A stretch of DNA of 49,515 nucleotides. Origin: Spirochaetota bacterium. Lineage in GTDB: Bacteria > Spirochaetota > UBA4802 > UBA5368. Within the stretch, counting starts at the first letter, position 1; each line of letters begins with the position of its first letter. Positions 7,186 to 16,238 of the stretch are shown one piece after another. A program made the translations under genes and the position numbers. The notes under the pieces were generated by a model. The model made no database searches. It had not been told where the DNA came from and saw only the letters and a list, made by a program, of their open reading frames with translations. The stretch spans positions 1 through 49,515 of the forward strand of contig DATIKU010000040.1 of the NCBI GenBank assembly GCA_035477215.1, written 5' to 3'.

Positions 7186-8094
7186 TTACGCGTTTCCGGC
7201 CCTGAACAGCCCGGCGTACGGTCGATAAAAAGTATTGTCGACCGGTATGGCCCCCTCGATCGCGCAGATGCTCCGCGCGAAGGCGCCCGATGCCCGGATC
7301 AGCCTGTCGGGCGGCCATCCGCTTAAAAGCCCGGCGATGAGCATCGCGCTGTATCCGTCGCCGGCGCCGACGGTGTCGACCACGGTAACATCTCCGTTTT
7401 CCGCGGCGCGCACCCGTTCTCCCGAAACATACAGCTCGCTCCCCCTCGCGCCCCTGGTGAGCGCCAGGATCCGGATGCCGTATGTTGCCATCAGATACTC
7501 CGCGAAGGCCTGTTCGTCGCCCGCGAAGCCGAGCATCGTCTTTAGCCGTCCGAGCTCGTCGTCGTTCATCTTCACGATGTCGGCGTATTCGAGCGAAGTC
7601 AGCACGATATCGGGCGTCTCGCACCCGGGGCGGAGATTGACGTCGTAAAAGCAGAGGGCCTCGGGCGGCTTCTTCGCGACAAGCGCGCGTACGAAATCCT
7701 GGCCGTGCGCCGTGCGCTGAGCCAGCGAGCCGAAATATACGAGCCGCGCCGACGCAAGCGTTTTCTCGACGCCTTTTGAAAGCTCGAGATAATCGAAGGC
7801 GGCGTCGGGGAGAATGCTGAATGTCGCGTTGCCCGATCGATCGAGCTCGATGCTCACCTGCCCGGTCGGGTGAACGTCGTCGCGCTGCACCAGGTCGGAG
7901 GGAAAACCCACCGAGCGAAGATAGGCGAGCATCTCGCTTCCCAGCTCGTCCGTTCCCACTCGCGACGCGAGGGCGGCATTGAAACCCAGGGAGCGCAGAT
8001 GGAACGCCACGTTGAAGGGGGCACCGCCGGGACGTCTGTACGATGGAAAGATGTCGAAGAGTATTTCGCCGATTGAAAGAATCATCATATCCAT
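7186..8094 (-). CDS. PfkB-family carbohydrate kinase (fructokinase-like)
   Basis: 302-residue ribokinase/PfkB-family sugar kinase, full length. N-terminal GEILFDIFP and substrate-side PGGAPFNVAFHLRSLG are the fructokinase-type motifs. The C-terminal DTVGAGDGYSAML carries the catalytic Asp and the anion hole. ATP-dependent phosphorylation of a sugar such as fructose or 2-keto-3-deoxygluconate is expected; the sugar cannot be fixed from sequence. The gene stands alone on the minus strand. Several in-frame ATGs occur at the start (MDMMILS) and no convincing ribosome site separates them, so the start may be 6-9 nt further in. Confidence 0.85.
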   Translation of the reverse strand: MDMMILSIGEILFDIFPSYRRPGGAPFNVAFHLRSLGFNAALASRVGTDELGSEMLAYLRSVGFPSDLVQRDDVHPTGQVSIELDRSGNATFSILPDAAFDYLELSKGVEKTLASARLVYFGSLAQRTAHGQDFVRALVAKKPPEALCFYDVNLRPGCETPDIVLTSLEYADIVKMNDDELGRLKTMLGFAGDEQAFAEYLMATYGIRILALTRGARGSELYVSGERVRAAENGDVTVVDTVGAGDGYSAMLIAGLLSGWPPDRLIRASGAFARSICAIEGAIPVDNTFYRPYAGLFRAGNA

Positions 8095-8194
8095 TTTTCA
8101 ATCGATGCGCGGATGAGTCAAGGGTTTTTATGAAAAAAATTTCTGAACAGGGAAAATCGTCATTTCAAGAGTACATCGCATAACCGCACAAGCA

Positions 8195-8644
8195 TCACGC
8201 GCGGCGGATCTCGTACGCGTACTTGCCGTCTTTCGCGAACCCGAGGCGCTCGTAGAGGCCGTGGGCCTCCGCGCGCTTCCGGTTGCTTTGAAGAACGACC
8301 TTGTAGCATCCGGCCCGCCAGGCTGTATCGATCGCCTCGCGCAGCAGCGCGAACGCCAGTCCCCGGCGGCGGTGCTCCGGATGCGTGATTACGTTTTCGA
8401 CAAAGGCGATCGGCCTCCCCCCGCGAGTGAGGTTGGGAAGCAGGTAGAGACAGCAGGAGCACACGACACGGCCCTCGGACTCCACGATCATACAGCGGCA
8501 GATATCCCCGGACGAGTGAAAGAGCTCCCACGAGCGTTCGAGCCGCCGGATATCGGAGCGGTCCTCCTCCGGGCTCAAATGGCGATACAGCTCGATGATG
8601 TCGACGAGCTCGTCCGGGCGCGCGGTCCTGATCAGGGCATCCAT
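8195..8644 (-). CDS. GNAT-family N-acetyltransferase
   Basis: 149-residue GNAT acetyltransferase. The acetyl-CoA pyrophosphate loop is HPEHRRRGLAFALL at about residues 88-101. It is preceded by the beta-4 strand (AFVENVITH) and followed by the conserved C-terminal YERLGFAKDGK. Three cysteines cluster at VVCSCCLYL. It begins 3 nt after the TetR stop, so it is the second gene of a two-gene operon and probably controlled by that regulator. Acceptor unknown. Confidence 0.85.
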   Translation of the reverse strand: MDALIRTARPDELVDIIELYRHLSPEEDRSDIRRLERSWELFHSSGDICRCMIVESEGRVVCSCCLYLLPNLTRGGRPIAFVENVITHPEHRRRGLAFALLREAIDTAWRAGCYKVVLQSNRKRAEAHGLYERLGFAKDGKYAYEIRRA

Positions 8645-8647
8645 CCC

Positions 8648-9310
8648 CTACCGTTCCTTCCGGCGACCGCTTTCCATTCCGGCGAGGGCCATATCAACAG
8701 CGTGCGCCACCAGGTCGGCAAGCGGCACGCCGACAAAGCCCGTGCTCTTCTTCACTTCCAGGATAAGCACGCCGTCGATGACCCCCCACAGCGTCACCGC
8801 GGTCTTCCAAGAGTCGACCGAGCGGAACTCCCCGGATCGCACGCCTTCGTCGATAATCGAGGCTATGAGCGAAAGCAGGGCTTTCGTACGCTTCTCTATG
8901 AGCGGCACCATCTTGAGATCCGAGAAGAACTCCCGCACGCCCAGGTGGTTGACGGCTATGATGTCGTAATACTCGCGCTCGGTGGCGAAAAACCGGTAAT
9001 AGGCGCCGGCCAGCGCCCGTATCCGGTCGGATGCCGTTGTGAAAACACCTTCAAGCGTTCGGGCGATCATCCCCTCGAGGATGTCCATGCCCATGAGGCT
9101 CAGCGTCCGGTATATCTCGAGTTTGCTGTCGAAATACTGGTAAAACGATCCCGGCGTGAGGTCGGCGTCGCCGGTGATCATCCTGATTGTCGTGGCCTGG
9201 TAACCGTGCATGGAGAAATGACCTTTCGCCGACTCGAGCAGCCGCACGCGCCGCTCGGCCTTTTCGCCTTCCGATCGTGCCCTCAGCTTGTTCATCGCTT
9301 CACAACCCAT
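8648..9310 (-). CDS. TetR/AcrR-family transcriptional regulator
   Basis: About 220 residues. The DNA-binding domain lies in the first 65 residues: ERRVRLLESAKGHFSMHGYQ, then TTIRMITGDADLTPGSFYQY and FDSKLEIY. A helical ligand domain follows. Starts possible at TTG 9313, ATG 9310 or ATG 9295; none has a strong ribosome site. Transcribed with the GNAT gene 3 nt downstream, and divergent from the propeller gene at 9483, so it could control both through the AT-rich gap 9311-9400. Confidence 0.85.
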   Translation of the reverse strand: MGCEAMNKLRARSEGEKAERRVRLLESAKGHFSMHGYQATTIRMITGDADLTPGSFYQYFDSKLEIYRTLSLMGMDILEGMIARTLEGVFTTASDRIRALAGAYYRFFATEREYYDIIAVNHLGVREFFSDLKMVPLIEKRTKALLSLIASIIDEGVRSGEFRSVDSWKTAVTLWGVIDGVLILEVKKSTGFVGVPLADLVAHAVDMALAGMESGRRKER

Positions 9311-9338
9311 CAATCGCGAATTTTTTGCAAATATTAAA

Positions 9339-9368
9339 TTGACATATAATTAAACACTCATTTATTTA
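9339..9368 (+). promoter_or_regulatory. Possible sigma-70-type promoter for the propeller gene
   Basis: TTGACA at 9339-9344 with an AT-rich TATTTA at 9363-9368 after 18 nt, in the only AT-rich stretch of the TetR/propeller divergent gap. The -35 is perfect and the -10 is poor. Confidence 0.35.
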
Positions 9369-9482
9369 TCCCAGGCTGCACTTCCGGGACGGATTCGGGG
9401 CATTCCCCGGGGCAAACAGAGAAACCCGCTCCGGCCGGGGAGGCGGCCATTGGGTTTAAAAATCCCGTCATGGAGGTTTCCA

Positions 9483-12053
9483 ATGAGCTTTTTGAGCACG
9501 TATCGCTTCAGGAAATGGCATGTCGCTCCGGCGTTCGTTCTTATCCTCATCATTTATTTCATTTTCACGTCGATTCCATTCGGGACATACGCGTATACCC
9601 CCGTACCCGGCGAAAAGCACGCCGTGCCGCTCGATCCCGAAAGCCCGTGGCCCAAGTTCCGCGCGGACGCGTTGCAGAGCGGCCGGGGGCGCGTAGTCCC
9701 TGTCACCGATCCGTCACTGCGTCCCTGGATGTATAAAACCGGCAAGGGAATCTTCAGCTCTCCGGTAATCGACGCCGAGGGAACGGCCTATATCGGCTCG
9801 GCCGACCACTGGTTTTACGCCCTCGGCGCCGACGGCAGCCTTAAATGGAAATTTAAAACCGGAGAGATTATCGATTCCTCGGCGCTGCTCGACGACCGCG
9901 GGCGCGTCTACGTCGGTTCGGGGGACGCACATGTCTATTGCCTTGAGCGGTCTGACGGAAGGCCCGTCTGGAAAATGAAGGCCCATACCGTACGGGAAGT
10001 CGAAAAGGAATTCGGCCTCAAGACCTACAACCTTGACTGGTTCGAGGGTAACATCGGCATGCTCGCCGACGGCACACTCATCGCGCCGAACGACAACTAC
10101 CTGGTGTACGCCATCGACCGCGACACCGGCGCGCGAAAGACCCAGTATGTCGGCAACGAGCTCATGTGGTCGCTCCCGGCGGTGAACGCGAAGACCGGGC
10201 GCATCTTCTTCGGCTCCCAGTACATGGCGCTCGAGAACGTATACTGTTACGACACCGCCACGGGAAAAAAGCGCTGGGCGAACGGCGGCCTGGGCTCGAA
10301 CGCCGCCTCGCCGGTGCTCACCTCGGACGCGCATAACGGCGCGGTGGTGCTCGGCGGCTTCGACGGCTACGTGCGCGCCTACGCGCAGGACAGCGGCAAA
10401 CAGCTCTGGAAACGGGGGCTTCGCGACCACATCTACGCAAGCCCCGCGCAGCTCTCCGACGGCGCCATCATCCAGCCCTCGGCCGACGGGACCGTCTACG
10501 CGCTCGAACCGTCAACCGGGGATATCCGGTGGTCTTTCGACACGCTCGAACCCATACGCTCCTCGCCCGCGGTCGACGCGCATGACAGGATATATGTGGG
10601 TTCCGGAGAGGGACGCCTCTTCTGCATCAATCCCGACGGCACGCTGCGCTGGGCGTACCGCTGCATCGACGAGGACCGCAACGACCTCAACGGCTCGCCG
10701 GGCCTGGGCCGTACGGGCGTGTACATAGGCGGAGAGAACGGCGGCGTTTTCTTTGTCCCGTACGACTACCCGCTCTCGCCCGCCGGCATGCGCGACGCGC
10801 GCTGCGCGCGCGGCCCTGGCGAGGACCTCCCGGCGGAGGGCAGCCACCTCGTCTTCACCACGCACTTCGGGAAGCTCCGCACCGAAACGCCGGAGCGCAT
10901 CGACGCCAACCAGCCGCTCGCCTATACGCTTTTGGTGCGCGATAAGGGCGACACGCTGAAGTCGGCCATCGACCGCGACAGCGTCGTAGTGGAGGTGAGT
11001 GGGAGCCCGCCGATGCGCGTTGACGTTTCGGCCAACCGGCAGTTCCTGGTCGTCACCCCGCGCGAAACCTGGACCGCGCCGGCCGGGGGCGAACTCACCG
11101 TCGGCATAAAGGGCTCGTATCTCACGGGCCTTCGCCGTTTCGGACTGAAGTTCTTCGGCGGCTCGGGGGGCGGAAAATTCGAGTACCGCCACGTGTTCCA
11201 TGTCGCGCCGCGCGGCACTGCCGGCTCGCCCTACCGCGTGCCGAAACGACCGGGCGATGCCTCCACCGTGTTCGAACTCAGCCGCCTCGCCGCGCCCAAT
11301 CCGACCATGCTCCCCTCGTGGAACCAGATCGGCTTCGATTCACTGCACTATCTCTGCGGCGTGGTGGAAGGCGACGGAAAACGCATGCTCGTCTGGACGG
11401 TGGGAGGAAAGCTCCACAACGGGAAAACGTTGGTGAACCCGGCGCTCGAGGCGCGCTTTCCGCTGGTGCTCGAGTACGACGGGGGCCTTCTCACCTTCCG
11501 CAATTACGACGGCTTCAAGATCAACTTCGTGGGCTCGTGGGACATGCCCTTCGGCTCGTACCGCGTCTCCTCGAAGGCCGACCCGGCCACGGGCGCGCTT
11601 CGCGACACGGGCGCCTTCAGCGCCATCGCGCTCTGCGACGAGATCGAGTATTATGGAAGGTTCCTCAAGCTCATGGGCATGTCCGAGTTCGACACCGGCC
11701 ATATGGCGGTGTTCGGCGGCATGAACCTGGGCCTGCACGGCCGCGGCTACGCGGCCATGCCCGCGGGGGTGGGGATGGTGGCGTTCGGCGTGAACGGGAA
11801 CACGGTCCAGGCGGATATAAAGGGCGGCACGCTTAAAAAAGACGAGCACGTGTTCAGTCTCATGCTCGTCGATGACGCGACGGGGAACCCGCTCGCGCTT
11901 TATTACACGAAGCATACGACGGTCGAATCGGATGACAGGGGAGTCGTCAGGAAGATCGGCGTGCGTTTCCCGGGCGGATCGGTCAAGGGTAAGCTTCGCG
12001 TCTACTACATGGTCGACACCTACCCCGCGGCCAGAGGCGTGGTGAACCTTTAG
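9483..12053 (+). CDS. Membrane-anchored PQQ-type beta-propeller protein with unknown C-terminal domain
   Basis: 856 residues, start fixed by GGAGG before the ATG at 9483. A single membrane segment (about 15-32, APAFVLILIIYFIFTSI) would anchor it with the bulk outside. Residues about 50-420 are repeated blades of the PQQ/outer-membrane-assembly type: AYIGSADHWFYALGADGSLK, VYVGSGDAHVYCLERSDGR, IYVGSGEGRLFCINPDGTLR, each with the G-x-D/E...Y/F-x-L pattern. An Ig-like stretch follows (about 470-580), then a roughly 250-residue beta-rich domain I do not recognise. No PQQ-dehydrogenase catalytic signature is evident, so a structural or binding role is likelier than an enzyme. A perfect-stem terminator follows at 12085. 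Confidence 0.75.
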   Translation: MSFLSTYRFRKWHVAPAFVLILIIYFIFTSIPFGTYAYTPVPGEKHAVPLDPESPWPKFRADALQSGRGRVVPVTDPSLRPWMYKTGKGIFSSPVIDAEGTAYIGSADHWFYALGADGSLKWKFKTGEIIDSSALLDDRGRVYVGSGDAHVYCLERSDGRPVWKMKAHTVREVEKEFGLKTYNLDWFEGNIGMLADGTLIAPNDNYLVYAIDRDTGARKTQYVGNELMWSLPAVNAKTGRIFFGSQYMALENVYCYDTATGKKRWANGGLGSNAASPVLTSDAHNGAVVLGGFDGYVRAYAQDSGKQLWKRGLRDHIYASPAQLSDGAIIQPSADGTVYALEPSTGDIRWSFDTLEPIRSSPAVDAHDRIYVGSGEGRLFCINPDGTLRWAYRCIDEDRNDLNGSPGLGRTGVYIGGENGGVFFVPYDYPLSPAGMRDARCARGPGEDLPAEGSHLVFTTHFGKLRTETPERIDANQPLAYTLLVRDKGDTLKSAIDRDSVVVEVSGSPPMRVDVSANRQFLVVTPRETWTAPAGGELTVGIKGSYLTGLRRFGLKFFGGSGGGKFEYRHVFHVAPRGTAGSPYRVPKRPGDASTVFELSRLAAPNPTMLPSWNQIGFDSLHYLCGVVEGDGKRMLVWTVGGKLHNGKTLVNPALEARFPLVLEYDGGLLTFRNYDGFKINFVGSWDMPFGSYRVSSKADPATGALRDTGAFSAIALCDEIEYYGRFLKLMGMSEFDTGHMAVFGGMNLGLHGRGYAAMPAGVGMVAFGVNGNTVQADIKGGTLKKDEHVFSLMLVDDATGNPLALYYTKHTTVESDDRGVVRKIGVRFPGGSVKGKLRVYYMVDTYPAARGVVNL

Positions 12054-12084
12054 GCTGCGGCATATTCAACGTCCCGCGCCGGTG

Positions 12085-12131
12085 ACGAAATGCCGATTCA
12101 CGGCCGTTCAGGGAATCGGCATTTCGTTTTT
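12085..12131 (+). terminator. Strong intrinsic terminator after the propeller gene
   Basis: A perfect 15-bp stem (ACGAAATGCCGATTC at 12085-12099, complement at 12113-12127), a 13-nt loop, and a T5 run ending at 12131. It lies 32 nt after the propeller stop. Confidence 0.85.
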
Positions 12132-12233
12132 GCGTTCATCGACGGCACCGTTTTATTCTTGAACGGCCGGCGGACATACGATACACCGGCGCACGCTCGC
12201 ATGATATTCCGCGCCATAAACCGGGAGGTGACG

Positions 12234-12767
12234 ATGAAGGGCCCCATGCCCGCCTGGATGTTCCGCTTCATGGAATTCATGCTCGCGCTACGCGACCTCT
12301 TCATCAGCCCGCGCCGGCGCCTCGTCGCGGCCGGGGTGCGGGAGGGCTCGCGAGTACTCGATTTCGGCTGCGGCCCCGGCACCTACTCCATCGAGGCCGC
12401 GCGCGTTGCCGGGCCGGCCGGGCGGGTGTACGCGCTCGACATCCATCCGCTCGCCGCGCGGCGCGTGGAGGAGGTCGCCGCGCGCGAAGGACTCTCGAAC
12501 ATCAACACGATCGTTTCGGACGGCGCAACCGGCCTGGAAGAAAAAAGCGTGGACGTGATTCTCTTCTACGACACCATCCACCTCCTCGAGCGCCCGGAAA
12601 CGGTGCTTTGCGAGATGCACCGCGCGCTCGCGCCGGGCGGAACGCTTTCCGTCGCGTCGTACTTCATGCGCAAGCGCCGCATCGTGGAGGTGGTTTCGGA
12701 CGGAGGGCTTTTCGAATATCGGGGAGGGGGCCACGGGTCGCTCCTGTTCACGCGCGGTGCGGAATGA
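12234..12767 (+). CDS. Class I SAM-dependent methyltransferase
   Basis: 177 residues, start set by GGGAGGTG before the ATG at 12234; the open frame upstream to 12090 covers the terminator and is not coding. Motif I is VLDFGCGPGTYSIEAA, motif II YALDIHP, and the post-motif region VDVILFYDTIHLLERPETVL. Closest in style to the Methyltransf_11/UbiE-like group. It ends soon after the seventh-strand region, so it is on the short side. Substrate unknown. An isolated gene between a terminator and the NfeD/SPFH pair. Confidence 0.8.
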   Translation: MKGPMPAWMFRFMEFMLALRDLFISPRRRLVAAGVREGSRVLDFGCGPGTYSIEAARVAGPAGRVYALDIHPLAARRVEEVAAREGLSNINTIVSDGATGLEEKSVDVILFYDTIHLLERPETVLCEMHRALAPGGTLSVASYFMRKRRIVEVVSDGGLFEYRGGGHGSLLFTRGAE

Positions 12768-12906
12768 AGACGTAACGCCACTCGTCGCTCACCGCGGCTC
12801 GCGCCGGAGAAAGGGCGGCCCCGCGCTCGCCGCCGATTTGTATTGACTCCGTCGTCGTCCCCGTGTAGCATCGCACGGACGTTCATTGTGCGATAGGAGC
12901 ATCGAC

Positions 12907-13356
12907 ATGGAGCTTTCCCCGCTCACGTGGCTTTCAATCGGCCTCATACTCGCGGCGCTCGAGATGCTGGCGCCCGGTTTCGTCGTCTTCTGGTTCGGCA
13001 TCGGGAGCGTTCTTACCGCACTGCTGGTCCGACTGGGAATCCTGGAATCCGCCGAGGCGCAGTGGCTCTTCTTCTTTGTGTCATCGGTCTCGCTGGTGGG
13101 ACTCTGGTTCGGGGTGCTGAAAAAACGTTTCCGTCCGGATGAATCCACGGGCCTGCGCGACCCGACCATCACGGGCCTGCGCGGAAGATGTACGCGCCGC
13201 ATCACGCCGGCGGTCCCCGGGGAGGTCGAGCTCTTCGAGAGTTTCCACGGACTGCGGATATGGCGGGCAGAATCACCGGAAACGATCGAGAACGGAGATG
13301 AGGTGACCGTAAACGACGCAAAGGGCATCAAGCTCGTCGTTTCCAAAGTACGATAA
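12907..13356 (+). CDS. NfeD-like membrane protein (short form)
   Basis: 149 residues with AGGAG before the start at 12907. Two or three membrane segments fill residues 5-75 (GLILAALEMLAPGFVVFWFG; WLFFFVSSVSLVGLWFG), followed by a soluble OB-fold-like NfeD C-terminal domain (GLRGRCTRRITPAVPGEVEL). Short NfeD proteins are almost always encoded next to an SPFH/stomatin protein, as here: the SPFH gene begins 14 nt downstream. Presumed partner in a membrane microdomain or quality-control complex. Confidence 0.85.
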   Translation: MELSPLTWLSIGLILAALEMLAPGFVVFWFGIGSVLTALLVRLGILESAEAQWLFFFVSSVSLVGLWFGVLKKRFRPDESTGLRDPTITGLRGRCTRRITPAVPGEVELFESFHGLRIWRAESPETIENGDEVTVNDAKGIKLVVSKVR

Positions 13357-13370
13357 AAGGAGGAACCATC

Positions 13371-14252
13371 ATGACCGGACTCATTATCGCCGTGGCCGTA
13401 CTCGCATTGTTTCTCACCTTCAAGGGCGTCCGCATCGTGCCCCAGGCCCAGAACTGGCTGGTCGAGCGCTTCGGCAAATACGCCGCCACGCTCTCGCCCG
13501 GGCTCAACCTCATCAATCCCGTATTCTCGCGCGTGTCCGCGAAGATCGACATTCGCGAACAGGTGCTCGACCTTCAGCCGCAGGGCATCATCACCGAGGA
13601 CAACGCCGCGGTGAAGGTCGACGGCGTGCTCTTCTATAAGATTCTCGACCCGTACAAGGCCTTTTACGGCATCGAGCACCTCGAGTTCGCCATATCCAAC
13701 CTGGCGCTCACCTCGCTGCGCTCCATAATGGGCCGCATGACGCTCGACGCCTCTCTTTCGCTTCGCGAAAAGATCAACGCCGAGCTCCTCAAAATCCTTG
13801 ACGAGGCGACCGACTCGTGGGGCACCAAGATCACGCGGGTCGAGATCAAGGACATCATGCCCCCCCAGGACCTCCAGCAGGCCATGACCCTGCAGATGAA
13901 GGCCGAGCGCGAACGCCGCGCCACCGTGCTCGAAGCCGAGGCGCAGAAGGAGGCCCAGGAAAAGAAGGCGGAAGGGTTCAAGCGCGCCCAGATACTCGAG
14001 GCCGAGGCGAGGAAGGAGTCCGCGCTCCGCGACGCCGAGGCGCGCGAACGGCTGGCCCAGGCCGAGGCGAACGCCATCACCTCCGTGGCGGGGGCGCTGA
14101 AGTCCACCGGCGGCGATCCGCTTATATATCTTCTCGGGCAGGAATATGTAAAGGGCCTGGTGAGGCTCGGGGAGTCGCAGAACAGCAAGATGGTCATTCT
14201 TCCGGCCGACCTCATCGACTCGGTGCGAAGCATCTTTAAAATAAAGGGGTGA
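13371..14252 (+). CDS. SPFH/band-7 protein (stomatin/paraslipin, QmcA-like)
   Basis: 293 residues, preceded by AAAGGAGGA. One N-terminal membrane segment (GLIIAVAVLALFLTF) precedes the SPFH domain (about 25-190: VRIVPQAQNWLVERFGKYAA, then LDLQPQGIITEDNAAVKVDG). A long charged coiled coil, rich in Ala/Glu/Lys/Arg, runs from about 185 to 245 (ERRATVLEAEAQKEAQEKKA), and a short conserved tail ends the protein. These proteins form large ring or cage oligomers at the membrane. Operon with the NfeD gene just upstream. Confidence 0.9.
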   Translation: MTGLIIAVAVLALFLTFKGVRIVPQAQNWLVERFGKYAATLSPGLNLINPVFSRVSAKIDIREQVLDLQPQGIITEDNAAVKVDGVLFYKILDPYKAFYGIEHLEFAISNLALTSLRSIMGRMTLDASLSLREKINAELLKILDEATDSWGTKITRVEIKDIMPPQDLQQAMTLQMKAERERRATVLEAEAQKEAQEKKAEGFKRAQILEAEARKESALRDAEARERLAQAEANAITSVAGALKSTGGDPLIYLLGQEYVKGLVRLGESQNSKMVILPADLIDSVRSIFKIKG

Positions 14253-14295
14253 TGGGTAACCCCGCCGCGGCCCGAATGCTCCGGCCCTTCGCGCC

Positions 14296-15069
14296 ATGAA
14301 GATACTGGTCTGCGTGAAGCAGGTCGCCGACTCGGAGTCGGTGATCACGATCGATCCCTCCGGCTCGTGGATCGAGGAGGAGGGACTCGTCTTCCGAATG
14401 AACCGCTTCGACGAGTACGCCGTCGAGGAATCGCTCGTCATACGCGACGCATTCCCCGGCTCGGCGGTGACGGCGATCTCCGCGGGGCCGGAGCGCGCCG
14501 AAAGCACCGTGCGGCGCGCCATGGAGATGGGAGCGGACCGCGGCGTTCGCGTTGCGCTGGAAACGCGCGGCTACACAAGCCCCATGACCGTCGCCGCCCT
14601 CATCGCCGCGCATGCGCGCGAGGAAGGCTACGACCTCATACTCTGCGGCGCCATGGCCGAGGACGACATGCAGGCGCAGGTTGGGCCGCTTGTGGCCGAG
14701 ATGCTCAATCTTCCGTCTTCGACATCGGTGATCGCGGCAACCGTCTCAGGGGACGCATCCGCGATCAGGGTCGAGCGCGAGATCGAGGGCGGCGTGCGAG
14801 AGGCGATCGAGCTCTCGCTTCCCGCGCTCGTCTCCGTACAACCCGGCATCAATCGTCCCCGCTACCCCTCGCTCTCGAACGTGCTCCGCGCTAAGAACCA
14901 GCCGGTACCGGCGGAAGAACCGAACGCCGCGGCCCGCGCACTAATGCCCGAGCGCCTTGCACGTCTTTACGTCCCCGAACGATCGGGCGCCTGCGAAATG
15001 CTCGAGGGAAGCCCCGCGGAAAAGTCCGAAAAACTCCTCGCGATCCTCTCCGCGAAATCGCTAATATAG
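14296..15069 (+). CDS. etfB: Electron transfer flavoprotein beta subunit
   Basis: 257 residues beginning MKILVCVKQVADSE, with the AMP-binding/beta-subunit landmarks MNRFDEYAVEE, AISAGPE, GAMAEDDMQAQVGPLVAEML and the IEGGVREAIELSLPALVSVQ signature followed by PRYPSLSNVLRAK. EtfAB carries electrons from acyl-CoA dehydrogenases to the quinone pool via ETF-QO, or joins a bifurcating complex. The alpha subunit gene starts 8 nt downstream. Likely serves the acyl-CoA dehydrogenase encoded at 1746-2954. Confidence 0.92.
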   Translation: MKILVCVKQVADSESVITIDPSGSWIEEEGLVFRMNRFDEYAVEESLVIRDAFPGSAVTAISAGPERAESTVRRAMEMGADRGVRVALETRGYTSPMTVAALIAAHAREEGYDLILCGAMAEDDMQAQVGPLVAEMLNLPSSTSVIAATVSGDASAIRVEREIEGGVREAIELSLPALVSVQPGINRPRYPSLSNVLRAKNQPVPAEEPNAAARALMPERLARLYVPERSGACEMLEGSPAEKSEKLLAILSAKSLI

Positions 15070-15077
15070 GACGCCGC

Positions 15078-16058
15078 ATGAGACCGATCGTCATCATCGC
15101 CGAACTCGACAGCGGCTCGGTCCATCCTGCGAGCCTCGAGGCCGTCGCCTTCGCGCGCGCCCTTGCGCGGCTCGAACCCGGACATCTCACGATCGTCACG
15201 CTCGGTCACGCGGTACGCGAAATTGCCGGCAATCTTGCCGCGAGGACCGGCATCGACGTTATCGCGCTCGAAAACGAACACGCGGACGACTACACCGCCG
15301 GGCTCTGGAAGGAGTCGCTCGCCGCGGCGGTCGCGCCGCTCGAGGCGCGCTTCGTCGTGGTGCCGCACACGGCGCGCGGCTACGACTTCGCGCCGGGCCT
15401 CGCCGTACGCCTGGGCGCCGGCTGCGTCACCGCGGTCGAGGCCCTGCGGAAGGACGACGGCGCGATCGTGCTCACCCGCTCCGCGTTCGGCGGGAAGGCG
15501 CTCATGGACATCGCTCCGCCGGCAGGACGCACCGTACTCACCGTGCAGCCGGGCTCTTTTCCGGTCGAACCGGCCTTCGCCGCCGCGCCGGGCACGGTCA
15601 CCATCCGGCCAGACGAAGCGCGCGACGCGCGCTCCCGCGCGCTGGGGCGCACGGCCTCCGAAGCCGAAACGGCGTCGCTGAATGAAGCCGAGGTGATCGT
15701 CGCCGCCGGAAGAGGCATTGGCAAAAAGGAGAACCTGGAGCTAATCCGCGCGCTCGCCGCGCTCTTCCCCCGCTCGGCCCTCGCCGGCTCGCGCGCCGTA
15801 TGCGACGCGGGCTGGCTGGAGTACGCGCGGCAGGTCGGCGTTACCGGAAAGACCGTTTCACCGCGCCTCTACGTCGCCTGCGGCATCTCCGGCACGGCCC
15901 AGCACACGGCGGGCATGAAGAACGCGCAGACCATCGTGGCCATCAACACCGACCCCGGCGCGCCCATCTTCAACGTGGCGCACATCGGGGTCGTCGAGGA
16001 CCTCACGCGCTTCATTCCGCTCCTTATCGAATCGCGCGAAAAGTCCATGAAGGTTTGA
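15078..16058 (+). CDS. etfA: Electron transfer flavoprotein alpha subunit
   Basis: 326 residues. N-terminal alpha domain RPIVIIAELD. The C-terminal FAD domain is complete: AAGRGIGKKENLELIRALA, LAGSRAVCDAGWLEYARQVG, TGKTVSPRLYVACGISGTAQ, HTAGMKNAQTIVAINTDPGA, PIFNVAHIGVVEDL. The last motif usually reads AD(Y/L)GIVGD, so Asp to His and Gly to Glu changes are small oddities. Pairs with the EtfB encoded 8 nt upstream. No ETF-quinone oxidoreductase is present in the window. Confidence 0.92.
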   Translation: MRPIVIIAELDSGSVHPASLEAVAFARALARLEPGHLTIVTLGHAVREIAGNLAARTGIDVIALENEHADDYTAGLWKESLAAAVAPLEARFVVVPHTARGYDFAPGLAVRLGAGCVTAVEALRKDDGAIVLTRSAFGGKALMDIAPPAGRTVLTVQPGSFPVEPAFAAAPGTVTIRPDEARDARSRALGRTASEAETASLNEAEVIVAAGRGIGKKENLELIRALAALFPRSALAGSRAVCDAGWLEYARQVGVTGKTVSPRLYVACGISGTAQHTAGMKNAQTIVAINTDPGAPIFNVAHIGVVEDLTRFIPLLIESREKSMKV

Positions 16059-16197
16059 GAACGGGCCCGCGGCGGGCCTTCACATCACGCCCGGAAAAAC
16101 GGGCGCCATGGTCCAAATCCGCGAAATGCGACGATAAAAAGTAATTGTGTATTTTGACTTGGCGGTGTACTGCGGGGAATCGGCTTTTTTCGCGAAC

Positions 16198-16218
16198 TTC
16201 AATCATTTGTTCAATCAT
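16198..16218 (+). repeat. Tandem TTCAATCAT repeat before the enoyl-CoA hydratase gene
   Basis: Two direct copies of TTCAATCAT (16198-16206, 16210-16218), 12 nt start to start, immediately upstream of the AAAGGAG site of the next gene. Could be a regulator site or chance. Confidence 0.4.
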
Positions 16219-16238
16219 CTTTCAAAGGAGCGTTCATC

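Noticed and set aside
16088-16105. CGCCCG-GAAAAA-CGGGCG hairpin after etfA as a terminator
   Set aside because: The stem is perfect but only 6 bp and no T run follows; not enough to call.
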